A stretch of DNA of 64,000 nucleotides from Brevibacterium permense (GCF_025506275.1 NZ_QYCP01000096.1:62001-126000), one strand, 5' to 3'; counted from the first letter of the stretch, positions 34,601 to 43,439 are shown. Numbers and translations: made by a program. Notes: generated by a model from the sequence alone, not told the origin.

Positions 34601-35173
34601 ATGTTCTCACTCTTCATCGCCATCCATGCCATTGCCGCCACGGGTGTCGTCCTGCTGGGACCCATCCAGATCATCCGCCGCACCAAGGATCGCAAACACC
34701 GTTTCATCGGACGGTCCTGGGTCATTCTCATGTACTTCGTGTGCACCAGCGGAATGTTCATCTACTCGCTCACCGGTTCGTTCACGCTCTTCCACGCCCT
34801 GGCGATCTGGACCTTCATCTCCACCACTCTCGGCGTCATCGCGATCCGCCGTGGCAATGTCCGCCGCCACATCGGAATGATGGTCGGCTCCTACTTGGGT
34901 GCACTGATCGCAGGCATCTTTGCCGCTGCAGTCCCCGGACGAGAGATCCCACAGCTGGCAGTCAGTGACCCAGGACTGCTTTGGTCACTCGTCGCCGCGG
35001 TCATCGTGGCAGTCACCGCCTGGGCGATCTTCGTCCTGCGCTTCGTCTCCGGACACGACCGTCGGCAGGAGATCGTCGAGAGTGCGAACATCGTGGGCAA
35101 TGTTGAAGAGGGCGCCAGCGGCGAACCGCTGACGCCCGCGAAACTGAGCGATGCAGGCCCGGTCACTGCGTAA
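34601..35173 (+). CDS. DUF2306 membrane protein
   Basis: A 190-residue protein with five to six helices. The HRFIGRSWV motif after helix 1 (KDRKHRFIGRSW) and HIGMMVGSYLGAL are DUF2306 signatures. Function unknown. The position beside MerR with shared operator suggests it is the MerR target. Confidence 0.83.
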   Translation: MFSLFIAIHAIAATGVVLLGPIQIIRRTKDRKHRFIGRSWVILMYFVCTSGMFIYSLTGSFTLFHALAIWTFISTTLGVIAIRRGNVRRHIGMMVGSYLGALIAGIFAAAVPGREIPQLAVSDPGLLWSLVAAVIVAVTAWAIFVLRFVSGHDRRQEIVESANIVGNVEEGASGEPLTPAKLSDAGPVTA

Positions 35174-35236
35174 TGCCGACTCTGGGATGCGAGTTGACGT
35201 TTCCGGGCGGGGATCTGACGAGACCGAGCGTGATGC

Positions 35237-35563
35237 TCAGGCGACGAACTTGTCGAACTCGTCGTTCTTGGCCAGGAAATTCTGCACATAGGAGCACGTG
35301 GTCCGGAACTTCAGCCCCGCCTCGGCGCTGGTCTCCAGTGCATAGCGCACCAGCTTGGCCGCCAATCCGCGACCGCCCCACTCGGGCGACACCTCGGTGT
35401 GGGTGAAGATGCGCACCGGACCGTCGGCGGTGTCGTCGGCGCTCGTTTCACGGTCGATGTAATCGGCGAGACCGATGACCTTGCCCGAGTGGGAGACGGT
35501 GAAGCGTTTGGCCGCAGCATCCTCGGTGATGGTGAAGGTCTCTCCCGAGATGTCGATGTCCAT
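35237..35563 (-). CDS. Small GNAT-like (YjdJ/COG2388-type) acetyltransferase
   Basis: A 108-residue minimal GNAT fold: FTHTEVSPEWGGRGLAAKLVRYALETSAEAGLKFRTTCSYVQNFLAKN. This is the COG2388 group with a short acetyl-CoA loop (GGRGLA). Start at 35563 is chosen because GGGAGGA then sits six bases upstream; an ATG at 35569 would abut the ribosome site. Substrate unknown. Confidence 0.83.
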   Translation of the reverse strand: MDIDISGETFTITEDAAAKRFTVSHSGKVIGLADYIDRETSADDTADGPVRIFTHTEVSPEWGGRGLAAKLVRYALETSAEAGLKFRTTCSYVQNFLAKNDEFDKFVA

Positions 35564-35727
35564 GGTCATTCCTCCCGAAGTCCGTGCCGGCGGCACTGCG
35601 CGATGGTCGTCGGCGATCGATCGGCGTTCGTCGCCATCCTGACAATTGACACTATAGTTCTGTTTCTGAGGAAGCGACTAACCTGGTCAGACGCAGCCGA
35701 CCAGACGATCTTGAAGGAGTCCCACCT

Positions 35728-36315
35728 ATGACCTCACACCCCACGGCGACCCTGGTCGACGCGCACCGACAGAAGCTGCGCACAGCCGGATTCGAGGTCA
35801 CCGAACTGTCGCCCGCCGACATCCCCGACTACGTCGAGCTCGTGTCCTCGGCCTACCGCGGCGAAGGATCGAAACAGGGATGGACCACCGAGGCGGACCT
35901 GCTCGGGGGACAGCGGCTCGACGGTCCCATGGCCGAGGACATGCTCGCCGAGGCGGACTCCCAGATCCTGCTCGCCCGAGATAAGCAGGGTCGCGCCGTG
36001 GCCAGCGTCTATGTACGGGAGCCCGAAGGCGGAGCCGCCTACCTCGGGGTGCTAGCCGTCTCTCCGCTGGGACAGGGCAAAGGGGTGGGGTCCTTGCTCA
36101 TCGGCCTCGCCGAGGCGTGGGTGGCCGAACACTGGGGTGCAACGTCGATGCGGATGAGCGTGATCAACAAGCGCGACGAACTCATCGCCTACTACGAGCG
36201 CCGCGGCTACGTGCGCACCGGCGAAATCGAGCCCTTCCCCTACGGCGACGAACGCTTCGGTCTCCCGAAGGTCGACGACCTCGAATTCGTGCTCCTGGCC
36301 AAACCCTTGAGCTGA
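35728..36315 (+). CDS. GNAT-family N-acetyltransferase
   Basis: A 195-residue acetyltransferase with the acetyl-CoA motif GVLAVSPLGQGKGVGSLLIGLAE (Q/RxxGxG/A form QGKGVG) and motif B MRMSVINKRDELIAYYERRGYVRTG. Ribosome site AAGGAG seven bases before the ATG. Substrate unknown. Followed by a family-2 hairpin. Confidence 0.87.
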   Translation: MTSHPTATLVDAHRQKLRTAGFEVTELSPADIPDYVELVSSAYRGEGSKQGWTTEADLLGGQRLDGPMAEDMLAEADSQILLARDKQGRAVASVYVREPEGGAAYLGVLAVSPLGQGKGVGSLLIGLAEAWVAEHWGATSMRMSVINKRDELIAYYERRGYVRTGEIEPFPYGDERFGLPKVDDLEFVLLAKPLS

Positions 36316-36344
36316 GGGGCGGCTGAAGCGCGCTGCAGTCGGAA

Positions 36345-36399
36345 AATAGGTCAGCATCGGACACTTCTGTTGGAGAAAAGTGTCCGATGCTGACCTATT
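36345..36399. repeat. Hairpin repeat, family 2 (perfect copy)
   Basis: Perfect 22-bp arms (AATAGGTCAGCATCGGACAC... and complement) with an 11-base loop. It lies between convergent genes, 30 bp after the GNAT stop. The second copy at 48548-48602 shares the sequence, but with paired changes on both arms. Suggests a conserved RNA stem acting as bidirectional terminator or mRNA end. Confidence 0.88.
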
Positions 36400-36460
36400 C
36401 TTGGAGGCCGTGGGGCCCGGCCCGAGAGCCTGGCCCTGGAGCCCGGCCCGGAACCCAGAC

Positions 36461-37834
36461 TCAGAACATCATGGCGGGCACGACGAGACCGCCGACGAGC
36501 GCGACAGGCCCGATGACGACCATCGACATGCCGAACTTCACGAGGATGCGGGTCAGGCGCGGCTTGTCCTCGACAGGGGCGGTCGCGACGACCGTGGCTC
36601 CCAGCGTCGAGAACGGTGAGACGTCGACGACCGCCGAGCACACGCCCAGAGCCGCGATGAGTGCCCAGCCGGGCACCCCGCCCGCGGCGATGAGCGGCAG
36701 AGCCAGCGGCACGAGCGCAGCGAGGATGCCCGTAGTCGACGCGAAGGCCGAGACCAAGCCGCCGACGATGCAGAGGACGAAAGCGGCGATGAGCGGCGAA
36801 CCGATCGACTCGGCGCCCTCACCGAGCAGGTCGACGGCCCCCATGTTCTGCAGCACGCCGACGAAGGTGATGATGCCGCCGACGAGCAGAACGGTCGGCC
36901 AGTCGATCTTCGGGATCGCGGCCTTGCCCGTCTTCGGATCGACGAGTGCGAGGATCGCTCCGAACATGAAGCACAGCAGACCGATGTCCGGTTCCTGGCC
37001 GAGCGCCGCGAGCACGACCACGGTGCCGATGAGGCCGACCATGAAGATCACGGTGACGATCTGTACGAAGGTGAACGGCTTGGATTCTCCCGCCTCGTCG
37101 GTGGTGGAGGAATCGAAGAGCGCTTCGTCCTCATCGTCCTCACCGAAGGCGACGTTTGACGCCGAGGCGGAGCCGCGGGAGATCTTCGACTGGGCACTTC
37201 CGGTCGAAGCATACTCGGCGGCCGCTACGGTCGTCTTCGAGAACAGCGACCGCCCGTACATGAAGTAGGCGACGACGAGCATGACGAGGTAGACGGCCAC
37301 GGCGATGCCGAAGAGCAGGAACGGGGAGAGGTCGATTCCGGCATCGTGGGCGGTCGAGTACGTGACGATTCCGTAGAGGCTGGTCGGGGCGAAGCCGCCG
37401 GCACCGATGGCGAAGCAGATCGCCAGTCCCATGAGCGCGTAGTCGACGCCGTACTTGCGGGCGACCTGCATGCCCACGGGCATCATCACCAGGCCCGCCA
37501 GGGGGGCACCCATGGCCGCAATGCAGCCCGTGATGACGAAGAACACCGCGGGCAGCAGCACCGCCGAGGATCCGACGCGTTCGAGGGCCCAGTCGATGAT
37601 CTTGTCGACGGTCCCGTTCTCCTGCGCGATCGCGAAGAAATAGGTGACCCCGGCCAGCAGGATCATGATGTCCAGGGGGAACTCGGCGACGATGTCGTCG
37701 ACGGCCATATCGGTGAAGAGGAGCCCGGTTCCGGCCGCGCCGACGAGCATGAGCACGCCGATCTGCACACCGCGGACCGCGCCGATGGCGAAGAGAGCGA
37801 CGAAGATGAGCAGAGCAATGATCTGAGTGAGCAT
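36461..37834 (-). CDS. Dicarboxylate/MatC-like ion transporter (IT superfamily)
   Basis: A 457-residue membrane protein with about 11 helices. MLTQIIALLIFVALFAIGAVRGVQIGVLMLVGA resembles the MatC N-terminal domain, and the C-terminal half repeats the fold (PTVLLVGGIITFVGVLQNMGAV...STTGILAALVPLALPLI...PFSTLGATVVATA). A cytoplasmic Ser/Glu-rich loop (~205-245) separates halves. Probably imports malonate or other dicarboxylates. Confidence 0.75.
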   Translation of the reverse strand: MLTQIIALLIFVALFAIGAVRGVQIGVLMLVGAAGTGLLFTDMAVDDIVAEFPLDIMILLAGVTYFFAIAQENGTVDKIIDWALERVGSSAVLLPAVFFVITGCIAAMGAPLAGLVMMPVGMQVARKYGVDYALMGLAICFAIGAGGFAPTSLYGIVTYSTAHDAGIDLSPFLLFGIAVAVYLVMLVVAYFMYGRSLFSKTTVAAAEYASTGSAQSKISRGSASASNVAFGEDDEDEALFDSSTTDEAGESKPFTFVQIVTVIFMVGLIGTVVVLAALGQEPDIGLLCFMFGAILALVDPKTGKAAIPKIDWPTVLLVGGIITFVGVLQNMGAVDLLGEGAESIGSPLIAAFVLCIVGGLVSAFASTTGILAALVPLALPLIAAGGVPGWALIAALGVCSAVVDVSPFSTLGATVVATAPVEDKPRLTRILVKFGMSMVVIGPVALVGGLVVPAMMF

Positions 37835-37960
37835 GATGTCCTTGCGAAGGCTGAAGCGACACTGAGCATCGCTGGCTGATTCGCTGAGAGACTACCAGTG
37901 TTACCGGCGGGTACCGATGAGGCGTGTCCGAACCGTCGGAAAGTCCCGATAGATGGAAAA

Positions 37961-38040
37961 TCCTCCCCAATTGCTACCTGACGGCGGCCCAGCAACCTCG
38001 CGCGAGGTTGCTGGGCCGCCGTCAGGTAGCAATTGGGGAG
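37961..38040. repeat. Perfect 80-bp palindrome (hairpin family 1)
   Basis: Forty bases read outward from the centre (38000/38001) are exactly self-complementary with no spacer; arms start CCTCCCCAATTGCTACC and meet at CTCGC/GCGAG. It ends four bases before the TAA of the YeiH gene. A degenerate copy lies at 1150-1207 in the same position relative to another minus-strand stop. Confidence 0.95.
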
Positions 38041-38043
38041 GGG

Positions 38044-39180
38044 TTAGGTGAGGAGGATGGCTCCTCCGAGGGCGATGAGAGCGACGATGATCGTGACCAG
38101 GGTGGCCAGGGCGATCGGTCGGGCGCCGAGGTTCTTCAGTGATCGCCACTGCACGCCGCGGCCGAGGGCGAACATCGCCATCGCCAGGCACACGGTCTGG
38201 ATCCAGCTGAGTCCGGTGACGGCGAACTCCGGCAGCAGGCCGAAGGTGCGCAGGGCCGCCATGATGAGGAAGCCGACGACGAAGAGCGGAACGATCGGCG
38301 GACGTTTGCCCTGAGCCGGAGTCTGCTTCGTCGCAGTCGACACCGGCCCACCAGTCGACCCCGGCACCGCGGCCGATGCACCCGACCCGTTGCTCTCTCC
38401 AGTCGACGCCACGGCTGCGGAGGTCTCGGCGGAACCGGCGGCCGCCTCGGTGCCGGTGTTCGTCAGTGCCTTGTCCTCGCTGCGGCGCACTGCGTAGCTG
38501 AACACGGCGACGGTGGGGGCGAGCATGATGACGCGGGCGAGTTTGACGAGGACGGCGATCTCGAGGGCCGCGGGGCCGATGATCCCGCCGATCGCCACGA
38601 CCTGGGCGACCTCATGGGTGGCGGCACCGCCCCACATTCCGGCGGTCTCCGGGGACAGACCCAGGGCGGTCGAGAGTCCGGGCACGATCGCGATCATCAG
38701 GGTGCCGAAGAGGACGACGAGGCCGATCGCGGCGGCCACATCCTCCTTCTTCGACTTCAGGGTCGACTCGACTCCGGCGACGGCGGCTGCACCGCAGATG
38801 CCGAATCCGCTGCCGATGAGCACAGCCAAGGGTCGGTCGACCTTGAGCGGTCCGGCCAGGGCCAGGGCCGAGAGGATTCCGGCGGCGACGATGACGGCGG
38901 CGAGGACGAGAACGAGCCAGCCGAGGTCGAGGATGTCGCCGAGCACCACCTGCGCGCCGAGGGCGACGATGCCCAGGCGCAGCAGCGGTTTCGCGGCGAA
39001 GTTGAGTCCGGGCATGAACGCCTCGGGCAGGTTGGGCACGAGATTGCCAAGAAGGATGCCGAGCACGATCGCCACGAGCAGCGGTGAGAGCACGGGGGCG
39101 AGCATGGAGATCGGCCACGCGACGGCCGTGGCCACAGCGGCGACGGCGAGTCCGGGTAAGAGAGAGACGAAGCGGTTCAT
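38044..39180 (-). CDS. YeiH-family putative sulfate/anion exporter
   Basis: A 378-residue membrane protein with 9-10 helices of the YeiH (UPF0324) family. Motifs: LAIVLGILLGNLVPNLP, LLRLGIVALGAQVVLGDI, SGFGICGAAAV and GMWGGAATHEVAQVVAIG. A cytoplasmic Ala/Ser/Gly/Thr-rich loop (~235-290) is inserted between helices. Divergent from its LysR regulator, the usual arrangement; in enterics YeiE controls YeiH under sulfite stress. Confidence 0.88.
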   Translation of the reverse strand: MNRFVSLLPGLAVAAVATAVAWPISMLAPVLSPLLVAIVLGILLGNLVPNLPEAFMPGLNFAAKPLLRLGIVALGAQVVLGDILDLGWLVLVLAAVIVAAGILSALALAGPLKVDRPLAVLIGSGFGICGAAAVAGVESTLKSKKEDVAAAIGLVVLFGTLMIAIVPGLSTALGLSPETAGMWGGAATHEVAQVVAIGGIIGPAALEIAVLVKLARVIMLAPTVAVFSYAVRRSEDKALTNTGTEAAAGSAETSAAVASTGESNGSGASAAVPGSTGGPVSTATKQTPAQGKRPPIVPLFVVGFLIMAALRTFGLLPEFAVTGLSWIQTVCLAMAMFALGRGVQWRSLKNLGARPIALATLVTIIVALIALGGAILLT

Positions 39181-39266
39181 GACTTCAGTCTGTCAACGCC
39201 TGCACGGTCGCAGTAGACGGTGATTTCTTCGCAACTCATATGGATCTGATATGTCATGATGAGCAT

Positions 39267-40184
39267 ATGCACGATCTCGGGAATATGAAGAACTGGCCCG
39301 AGCTCCAGGCTCTGGGGCTGCTGGTGGCCCTCAGCGGCAACGCCAGGTCGATCGGTCAGGCCGCGGCGAAACTCGATCTCGCCCAGCCGAATGCCTCCCG
39401 CAGCCTGCGCAACCTCGAACGCGATCTCAAGGTGCCGCTGCTGCGGCGCTCTCCGCGAGGAACCGAACTCACCGTCGAGGGCCGCGCCGTCGCCGAATGG
39501 GCGTCGAAGGTCATCGAAGCCTACGACACGCTCTACGCCGGGGCCCGCGCGATCCAGGACGCCCGCGCCGGAACTGTCAAGGTCAGCGCCTCGCTGACGG
39601 TCGCCGAGTACCTCATGCCCCACCACCTCACGACCTTCCGCGCCGCGCACCCGAAGATCGACATCGGTCTGTCGGTGGAGAACTCCGCGACCGTCATCGA
39701 TCGGGTGCGCCGGCAGACCAGCGACCTCGGGCTCATCGAATCCGTGTCCCTGCCGCAGGACCTCAACGCCGAGGTGGTCGGCCGTGACCGACTCATGATC
39801 GCCTGTGCCCCGGATTTCGCCCATGCGTGGACGAAGCCGATCACCGCCGAGGAGCTGGCGCAGGTGCCGCTGCTGGTGCGTGAGATCGGTTCGGGCACCA
39901 GGGAGGCCATCGACGCGGCATTGGTCCGAGCTGGGGGAGTGCGCGTGGCGGGGGAGTACGGATCGAACTCCGCCCTGCGCATCGCCGCCGCCACCTCCGT
40001 GGCCCCGGCCGTTCTGTCCGAACTCGCTCTGCGTGATGACTTCCGAGCCGGACGTCTGGTGCCGTTGCCGGTGGCCGACGACGTCGACCTCACCCGCGAA
40101 CTCCATGCCGTATGGGCGCGTACCCGGCGGCAGTCACCCGGGGCACGTCAGCTGCTTGAGCACATGGTCGACAGCCTCGAGTGA
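39267..40184 (+). CDS. LysR-family regulator, YeiE/CysL-like
   Basis: A 305-residue regulator: N-terminal winged helix (ELQALGLLVALSGNARSIGQAAAKLDLAQPNASRSLRNLERDL), then substrate-binding domain (TVKVSASLTVAEYLMPHHL, ...ENSATVIDRVR, ...SVAPAVLSELAL). Likely activates yeiH. Start placed at ATG 39267; ATG 39240 or 39285 are alternatives. The upstream 86 bp contain CTCAT...ATGAG dyads suitable for LysR binding. Its stop codon lies inside a tandem repeat. Confidence 0.87.
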   Translation: MHDLGNMKNWPELQALGLLVALSGNARSIGQAAAKLDLAQPNASRSLRNLERDLKVPLLRRSPRGTELTVEGRAVAEWASKVIEAYDTLYAGARAIQDARAGTVKVSASLTVAEYLMPHHLTTFRAAHPKIDIGLSVENSATVIDRVRRQTSDLGLIESVSLPQDLNAEVVGRDRLMIACAPDFAHAWTKPITAEELAQVPLLVREIGSGTREAIDAALVRAGGVRVAGEYGSNSALRIAAATSVAPAVLSELALRDDFRAGRLVPLPVADDVDLTRELHAVWARTRRQSPGARQLLEHMVDSLE

Positions 40185-40272
40185 CGGAGCCCGCGTGACA
40201 GGGTCCGAGTGACGGAGCCCGCGTGACGGAGCCCGAGCAGCCCGAAGTCTCCCTGCAGCCCGAAGTCTCCGT
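40181..40272. repeat. Two abutting tandem repeats over the LysR stop codon
   Basis: Four 14-bp units of GTGACGGAGCCCGC type (40181, 40195, 40209, 40223; two exact, two with changes), then two 18-bp units GCAGCCCGAAGTCTCCCT/GT (40237, 40255). The first unit contains the TGA stop of the LysR gene. The rest of the 193-bp gap holds no gene. Confidence 0.85.
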
Positions 40273-40377
40273 TCAGTCCAAAGCAGCGGACACTGGGCGA
40301 ACCCTTCAGAATTACGGAAACGTGTCCGAAATATCGCTGTCGATTCCGTGTGATGCGGTGAGGCATATATTGGGGAC

Positions 40378-41637
40378 ATGACACAGCCCGAGCCAGCCTC
40401 CTCACCCACCGCTCCTTCCGAGTTCGCCCCGGACACCATCGTCGTCGAGACCGGACGACCTCAGCGCGTCGACGGCGCCTCGGTGAACCCGCCGATCGAT
40501 CTGTCCTCGACCTTCGTGAGCGCGGGCGACATCTCGAACTCGCCCTATGCCTATGCCCGCTTCGACACTCCCGCATGGACGCCCTTCGAAGAGGCGCTCG
40601 GTCAGCTCGAACATGCGAGCCTGCCCGGACTGGTCTTCGGCTCCGGCCTGGCGGCGATCTCGGCCGTTATCAGCCTCGTGCCTGCCGGAGGCACCCTGAT
40701 CATCCCCACCCACAGCTACCAGGGAGCGCTCGCCTCAGCCGAGCAGATCGCTGGGCGGCAGAACTTCGACCTCGTCACCGTCGATATCGCCGACACCGAG
40801 GCGGTCATCGCCGCCCTCGACGAAGCGGGGCACGCGACGGCGGGCCAGGTCCCAGCGGAGGAGACGGCCGCCTCGGCGGGGGACGCTGACGGAAGGTCCG
40901 CCTCGGCGAGGGCGGGCGAAGCCGCGTCCCCGGGGATGCTGTGGATCGAATCGCCGACGAACCCGATGCTCGAGGTCGCCGACGTTCCCGCTCTGACTGC
41001 GGCGGCCAAGGACCGCGGATTCCTCGTCTCCGTCGACAACACCTTCGCCACCCCGCTGCTGCAGACTCCGCTCGACCTGGGCGCCGATATCGTCGTGCAC
41101 TCGGTGACGAAATACCTCGCCGGGCACTCCGATGTCGTCCTCGGTGCGGTCGTGACCAGCAGCAATTCCCTGCGTGAAGAGCTGCACACGGAACGATCCA
41201 TGCGGGGTGGAATCGCCGGTCCCTTCGAGGTCTGGCTGGCCCTGCGCGGACTGCGCACCCTGGCGGTGCGCCTCGACCGCGCGCAGGCCAACGCCCAGGT
41301 CATCGCCGAGCGCCTGGCCGCCCACCCGGCCGTCGTCGAAACCCGCTACCCGGGCCTGCCGAACGACCCCGGCCACGCCCGCGCGGCCGCGCAGATGAAC
41401 GGATTCGGCGCCATCATCTCCTTCACGGTCGCGACCGCGGACAAGGCCACCGCCATCGCCGAGGCGGTCCGACTGTGGACGCCGGCGACCTCCCTGGGCG
41501 GGGTGGAATCCCTCATCGAACGGCGCCGCCGACACCCGTCGGAACCGGCAACCGTGCCCGAGGGACTCATCCGGCTGAGCGTGGGCATCGAGAACCTCGA
41601 CGACCTCTGGGCCGACCTCGAGGCGGCCCTTGCCTGA
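40378..41637 (+). CDS. Cystathionine gamma-synthase-like PLP enzyme
   Basis: A 419-residue trans-sulfuration (Cys/Met metabolism) enzyme. PLP lysine in HSVTKYLAGHSDVVLG; SVDNTFATPLLQTPLDLGAD and GSGLAAISAV are typical, as is SLGGVESLIERR near the end. An Ala/Gly/Glu/Ser-rich ~35-residue insert (~155-190) interrupts the fold before MLWIESPTNPMLEV. Could act as cystathionine gamma-synthase/lyase or O-acetylhomoserine sulfhydrylase. Overlaps the following GNAT gene by one base. Confidence 0.85.
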   Translation: MTQPEPASSPTAPSEFAPDTIVVETGRPQRVDGASVNPPIDLSSTFVSAGDISNSPYAYARFDTPAWTPFEEALGQLEHASLPGLVFGSGLAAISAVISLVPAGGTLIIPTHSYQGALASAEQIAGRQNFDLVTVDIADTEAVIAALDEAGHATAGQVPAEETAASAGDADGRSASARAGEAASPGMLWIESPTNPMLEVADVPALTAAAKDRGFLVSVDNTFATPLLQTPLDLGADIVVHSVTKYLAGHSDVVLGAVVTSSNSLREELHTERSMRGGIAGPFEVWLALRGLRTLAVRLDRAQANAQVIAERLAAHPAVVETRYPGLPNDPGHARAAAQMNGFGAIISFTVATADKATAIAEAVRLWTPATSLGGVESLIERRRRHPSEPATVPEGLIRLSVGIENLDDLWADLEAALA

Positions 41638-42209
41638 TGAGGCAGACGCCTGACTATGTGCTCGACCGGCCCAGCGTGGAAGACCTCGACCAATTCTTCT
41701 CCATCGACTCCGACCCGCGGGTCTGGACTCACCTGCCCAGTGGCCGTCTGACCGATGAGGAAGAGGCCGAGGCGATCCTCGTCCGACTGGCCTCGCAGTG
41801 GGAACTCGACGGAATCGGACCGTGGATGGTGCGGCAGATTTCGGGCGGGGACATCCTCGGCCATTGCGGCTGCTCACTGCGCGGAGTCTCCGGCCCCGGT
41901 GCCTCACACGGCACACCCGGAGCGTTCTGGAACCTCGGATACCGATTCCGGCCGGAAGCGCAGGGTCGTGGCCTGGCTACCGCGGTCTCGCGGGAGGCGA
42001 TGGAGGCCGCGGCAGTCATCGACCCCGAACTGCCGGTCGTGGCGTATCTGCTCGAAGTCAATACCGCCTCGGCGGAGGTCGCCCGCAGGCTCGGCCTCGA
42101 ACTCGTTCACCGCGCACCCGATGCCGGCAATCCCGACCCGACTGCCGTCCGCCTGGTCTTCGCCGACCGGGAACTCACCGCCGCCCAGCTCGACGCCACA
42201 TTGGCCTGA
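41637..42209 (+). CDS. GNAT-family N-acetyltransferase, RimJ-like
   Basis: A 190-residue acetyltransferase: YVLDRPSVEDLDQFFSIDSDPRVWTHLPSGRL at the start, NLGYRFRPEAQGRGLATAVSREAME as acetyl-CoA motif, and LEVNTASAEVARRLGLELVHR as motif B. Coupled to the PLP enzyme by TGATG. Substrate unknown. Confidence 0.85.
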   Translation: MRQTPDYVLDRPSVEDLDQFFSIDSDPRVWTHLPSGRLTDEEEAEAILVRLASQWELDGIGPWMVRQISGGDILGHCGCSLRGVSGPGASHGTPGAFWNLGYRFRPEAQGRGLATAVSREAMEAAAVIDPELPVVAYLLEVNTASAEVARRLGLELVHRAPDAGNPDPTAVRLVFADRELTAAQLDATLA

Positions 42210-42224
42210 GCGCGACGCATTCCG

Positions 42225-42294
42225 CCGAGAAACGGGCTGCGTGTCGAGGCGCGGGTGTGGGTGGGCGTTTCTCGACGCTTGTCCCGTTTTTCGG
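42225..42294. repeat. Long imperfect hairpin after GNAT gene
   Basis: Outer arms CCGAGAAACGGG (42225-42236) and CCCGTTTTTCGG (42283-42294) pair at 11 of 12 positions; inner GTCGAG/CTCGAC also pair. It follows the stop by 15 bases. The sequence before it, CGCATTCCGCC, recurs right after the stop at 48531 before another hairpin. The arm motif resembles the repeats at 12163-12250. Confidence 0.65.
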
Positions 42295-42333
42295 TGACGA
42301 GCGAAGCATTTCGGACGTGTGACGCAGATCAAC

Positions 42334-42347
42334 TTAACGTACGTTAA
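42334..42347. promoter_or_regulatory. Palindromic operator, TetR-type
   Basis: TTAACGTACGTTAA is a perfect 14-bp palindrome in an AT-rich spot, 94 bp before the crotonase start. Such boxes are typical of TetR-family repressors of fatty-acid degradation. No TetR gene is in the window, so the regulator would be encoded elsewhere. Confidence 0.65.
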
Positions 42348-42440
42348 AGTGACGGTAGATGCTTCCTCCCGCCCGAGAGCGGATGGAAGCAGAAGCCCCG
42401 GAAGCTACCCGGATCATCGGATTCGTACGAAGGAGTCGCA

Positions 42441-43202
42441 TTGTCCACCAGTGTTCTCACCGAAGTCAGCGGCGATGTCACGACCGTGACCATCAACCGT
42501 CCGGAGAGCCTCAACGCGCTCAACGAGGAGACATTCCAGGCCATCGGCACGGCTGTCACCGAGGCGGCCGCGAAATCCCGTGCCATCATCCTCACCGGCA
42601 GCGAACGGTCCTTCAGCTCCGGAGCGGACCTGCAGGGAGGAGTGGCGAAGCGGGAAGGCATCGATCTCGCCGGGGCGAATAAGATCATCGCCGCGATCCT
42701 CGACCTGCCCATCCCCACGATCGCCGCAGTGTCCGGGCCGGCAGCCGGCATTGGATGCTCCCTCGCCCTGGCCTGCGACTATCTGGTGATGAGCGAGAAG
42801 TCCTATCTCATGCTGCCGTTCACGAAGATCGGGCTCATGCCCGACGGCGGCTCGACCGCCCTGGTCGCCGCCTCGGCCGGACGCCACCGGGCCCTGCGCC
42901 TGGCGCTGACCGGAGAGAAGCTGCAGGCCGCCGACGCCCTCGATTGGGGACTGGCCAGCGAGGTCGTTCCGGCTGGAAGCCACCTGGAACGTGCCGGAGA
43001 AGTCGCCGCGGTCTTCTCACAGGGCCCGACCCGTGCCCTGGCAGCTTCGAAGCGAGCGATCAACCGGGCCAGCCTGGCCGAACTCGACGCGTCCTTCGTC
43101 CGCGAGGTCGAAGGACAGGATGCGCTGCGCGCAAGCAACGACTTCGCCGAGGGGGTCGCCGCCTTCCTCGACAAGAGGGCACCCGGCTTCACCGGGGAAT
43201 GA
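42441..43202 (+). CDS. Enoyl-CoA hydratase/isomerase
   Basis: A 253-residue crotonase hydrating 2-enoyl-CoA in beta-oxidation. GSERSFSSGADL and PTIAAVSGPAAGIGCSLALACD form the oxyanion hole; the position usually holding catalytic Glu reads LPFTKIGLMPDGGST. C-terminal part aligns with PaaG/EchA-like enzymes. TTG start, with GAAGGAG upstream. Likely co-regulated with the next gene through the operator at 42334. Confidence 0.88.
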   Translation: MSTSVLTEVSGDVTTVTINRPESLNALNEETFQAIGTAVTEAAAKSRAIILTGSERSFSSGADLQGGVAKREGIDLAGANKIIAAILDLPIPTIAAVSGPAAGIGCSLALACDYLVMSEKSYLMLPFTKIGLMPDGGSTALVAASAGRHRALRLALTGEKLQAADALDWGLASEVVPAGSHLERAGEVAAVFSQGPTRALAASKRAINRASLAELDASFVREVEGQDALRASNDFAEGVAAFLDKRAPGFTGE

Positions 43203-43222
43203 TTCTGAGGAGGCGCGGACGA

Positions 43223-43300
43223 ACCGGTTCATGACTGCCGGACCGCACACTGATCCATAACGGCCAGACCGCGGACCGGTTCATAACTGTTTGACCACGA
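43223..43300. repeat. 26-bp tandem repeat, three imperfect copies
   Basis: Units begin at 43223, 43249 and 43275, exactly 26 bp apart. The consensus begins ACCGGTTCATAACTG and ends GACCGC. The middle copy differs most. It fills part of the 237-bp gap between the crotonase and the acyl-CoA ligase; nothing else is seen there. Confidence 0.75.
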
Positions 43301-43439
43301 ATCAAGGCATCCGCATCCGCGCCGCCTCCACAGCTGATGTGATGGTGACGACCGCCCACCACGAAACCGGCGATCACGATTCTTCTCCCGTCGCGGCCAC
43401 AGCGACGAGGAGGAACCGGAGCACGAACGAAGGAGTCTC

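Noticed and set aside
43223-43300. Possible CRISPR array
   Set aside because: Units are contiguous with no unique spacers and no cas genes in the window.
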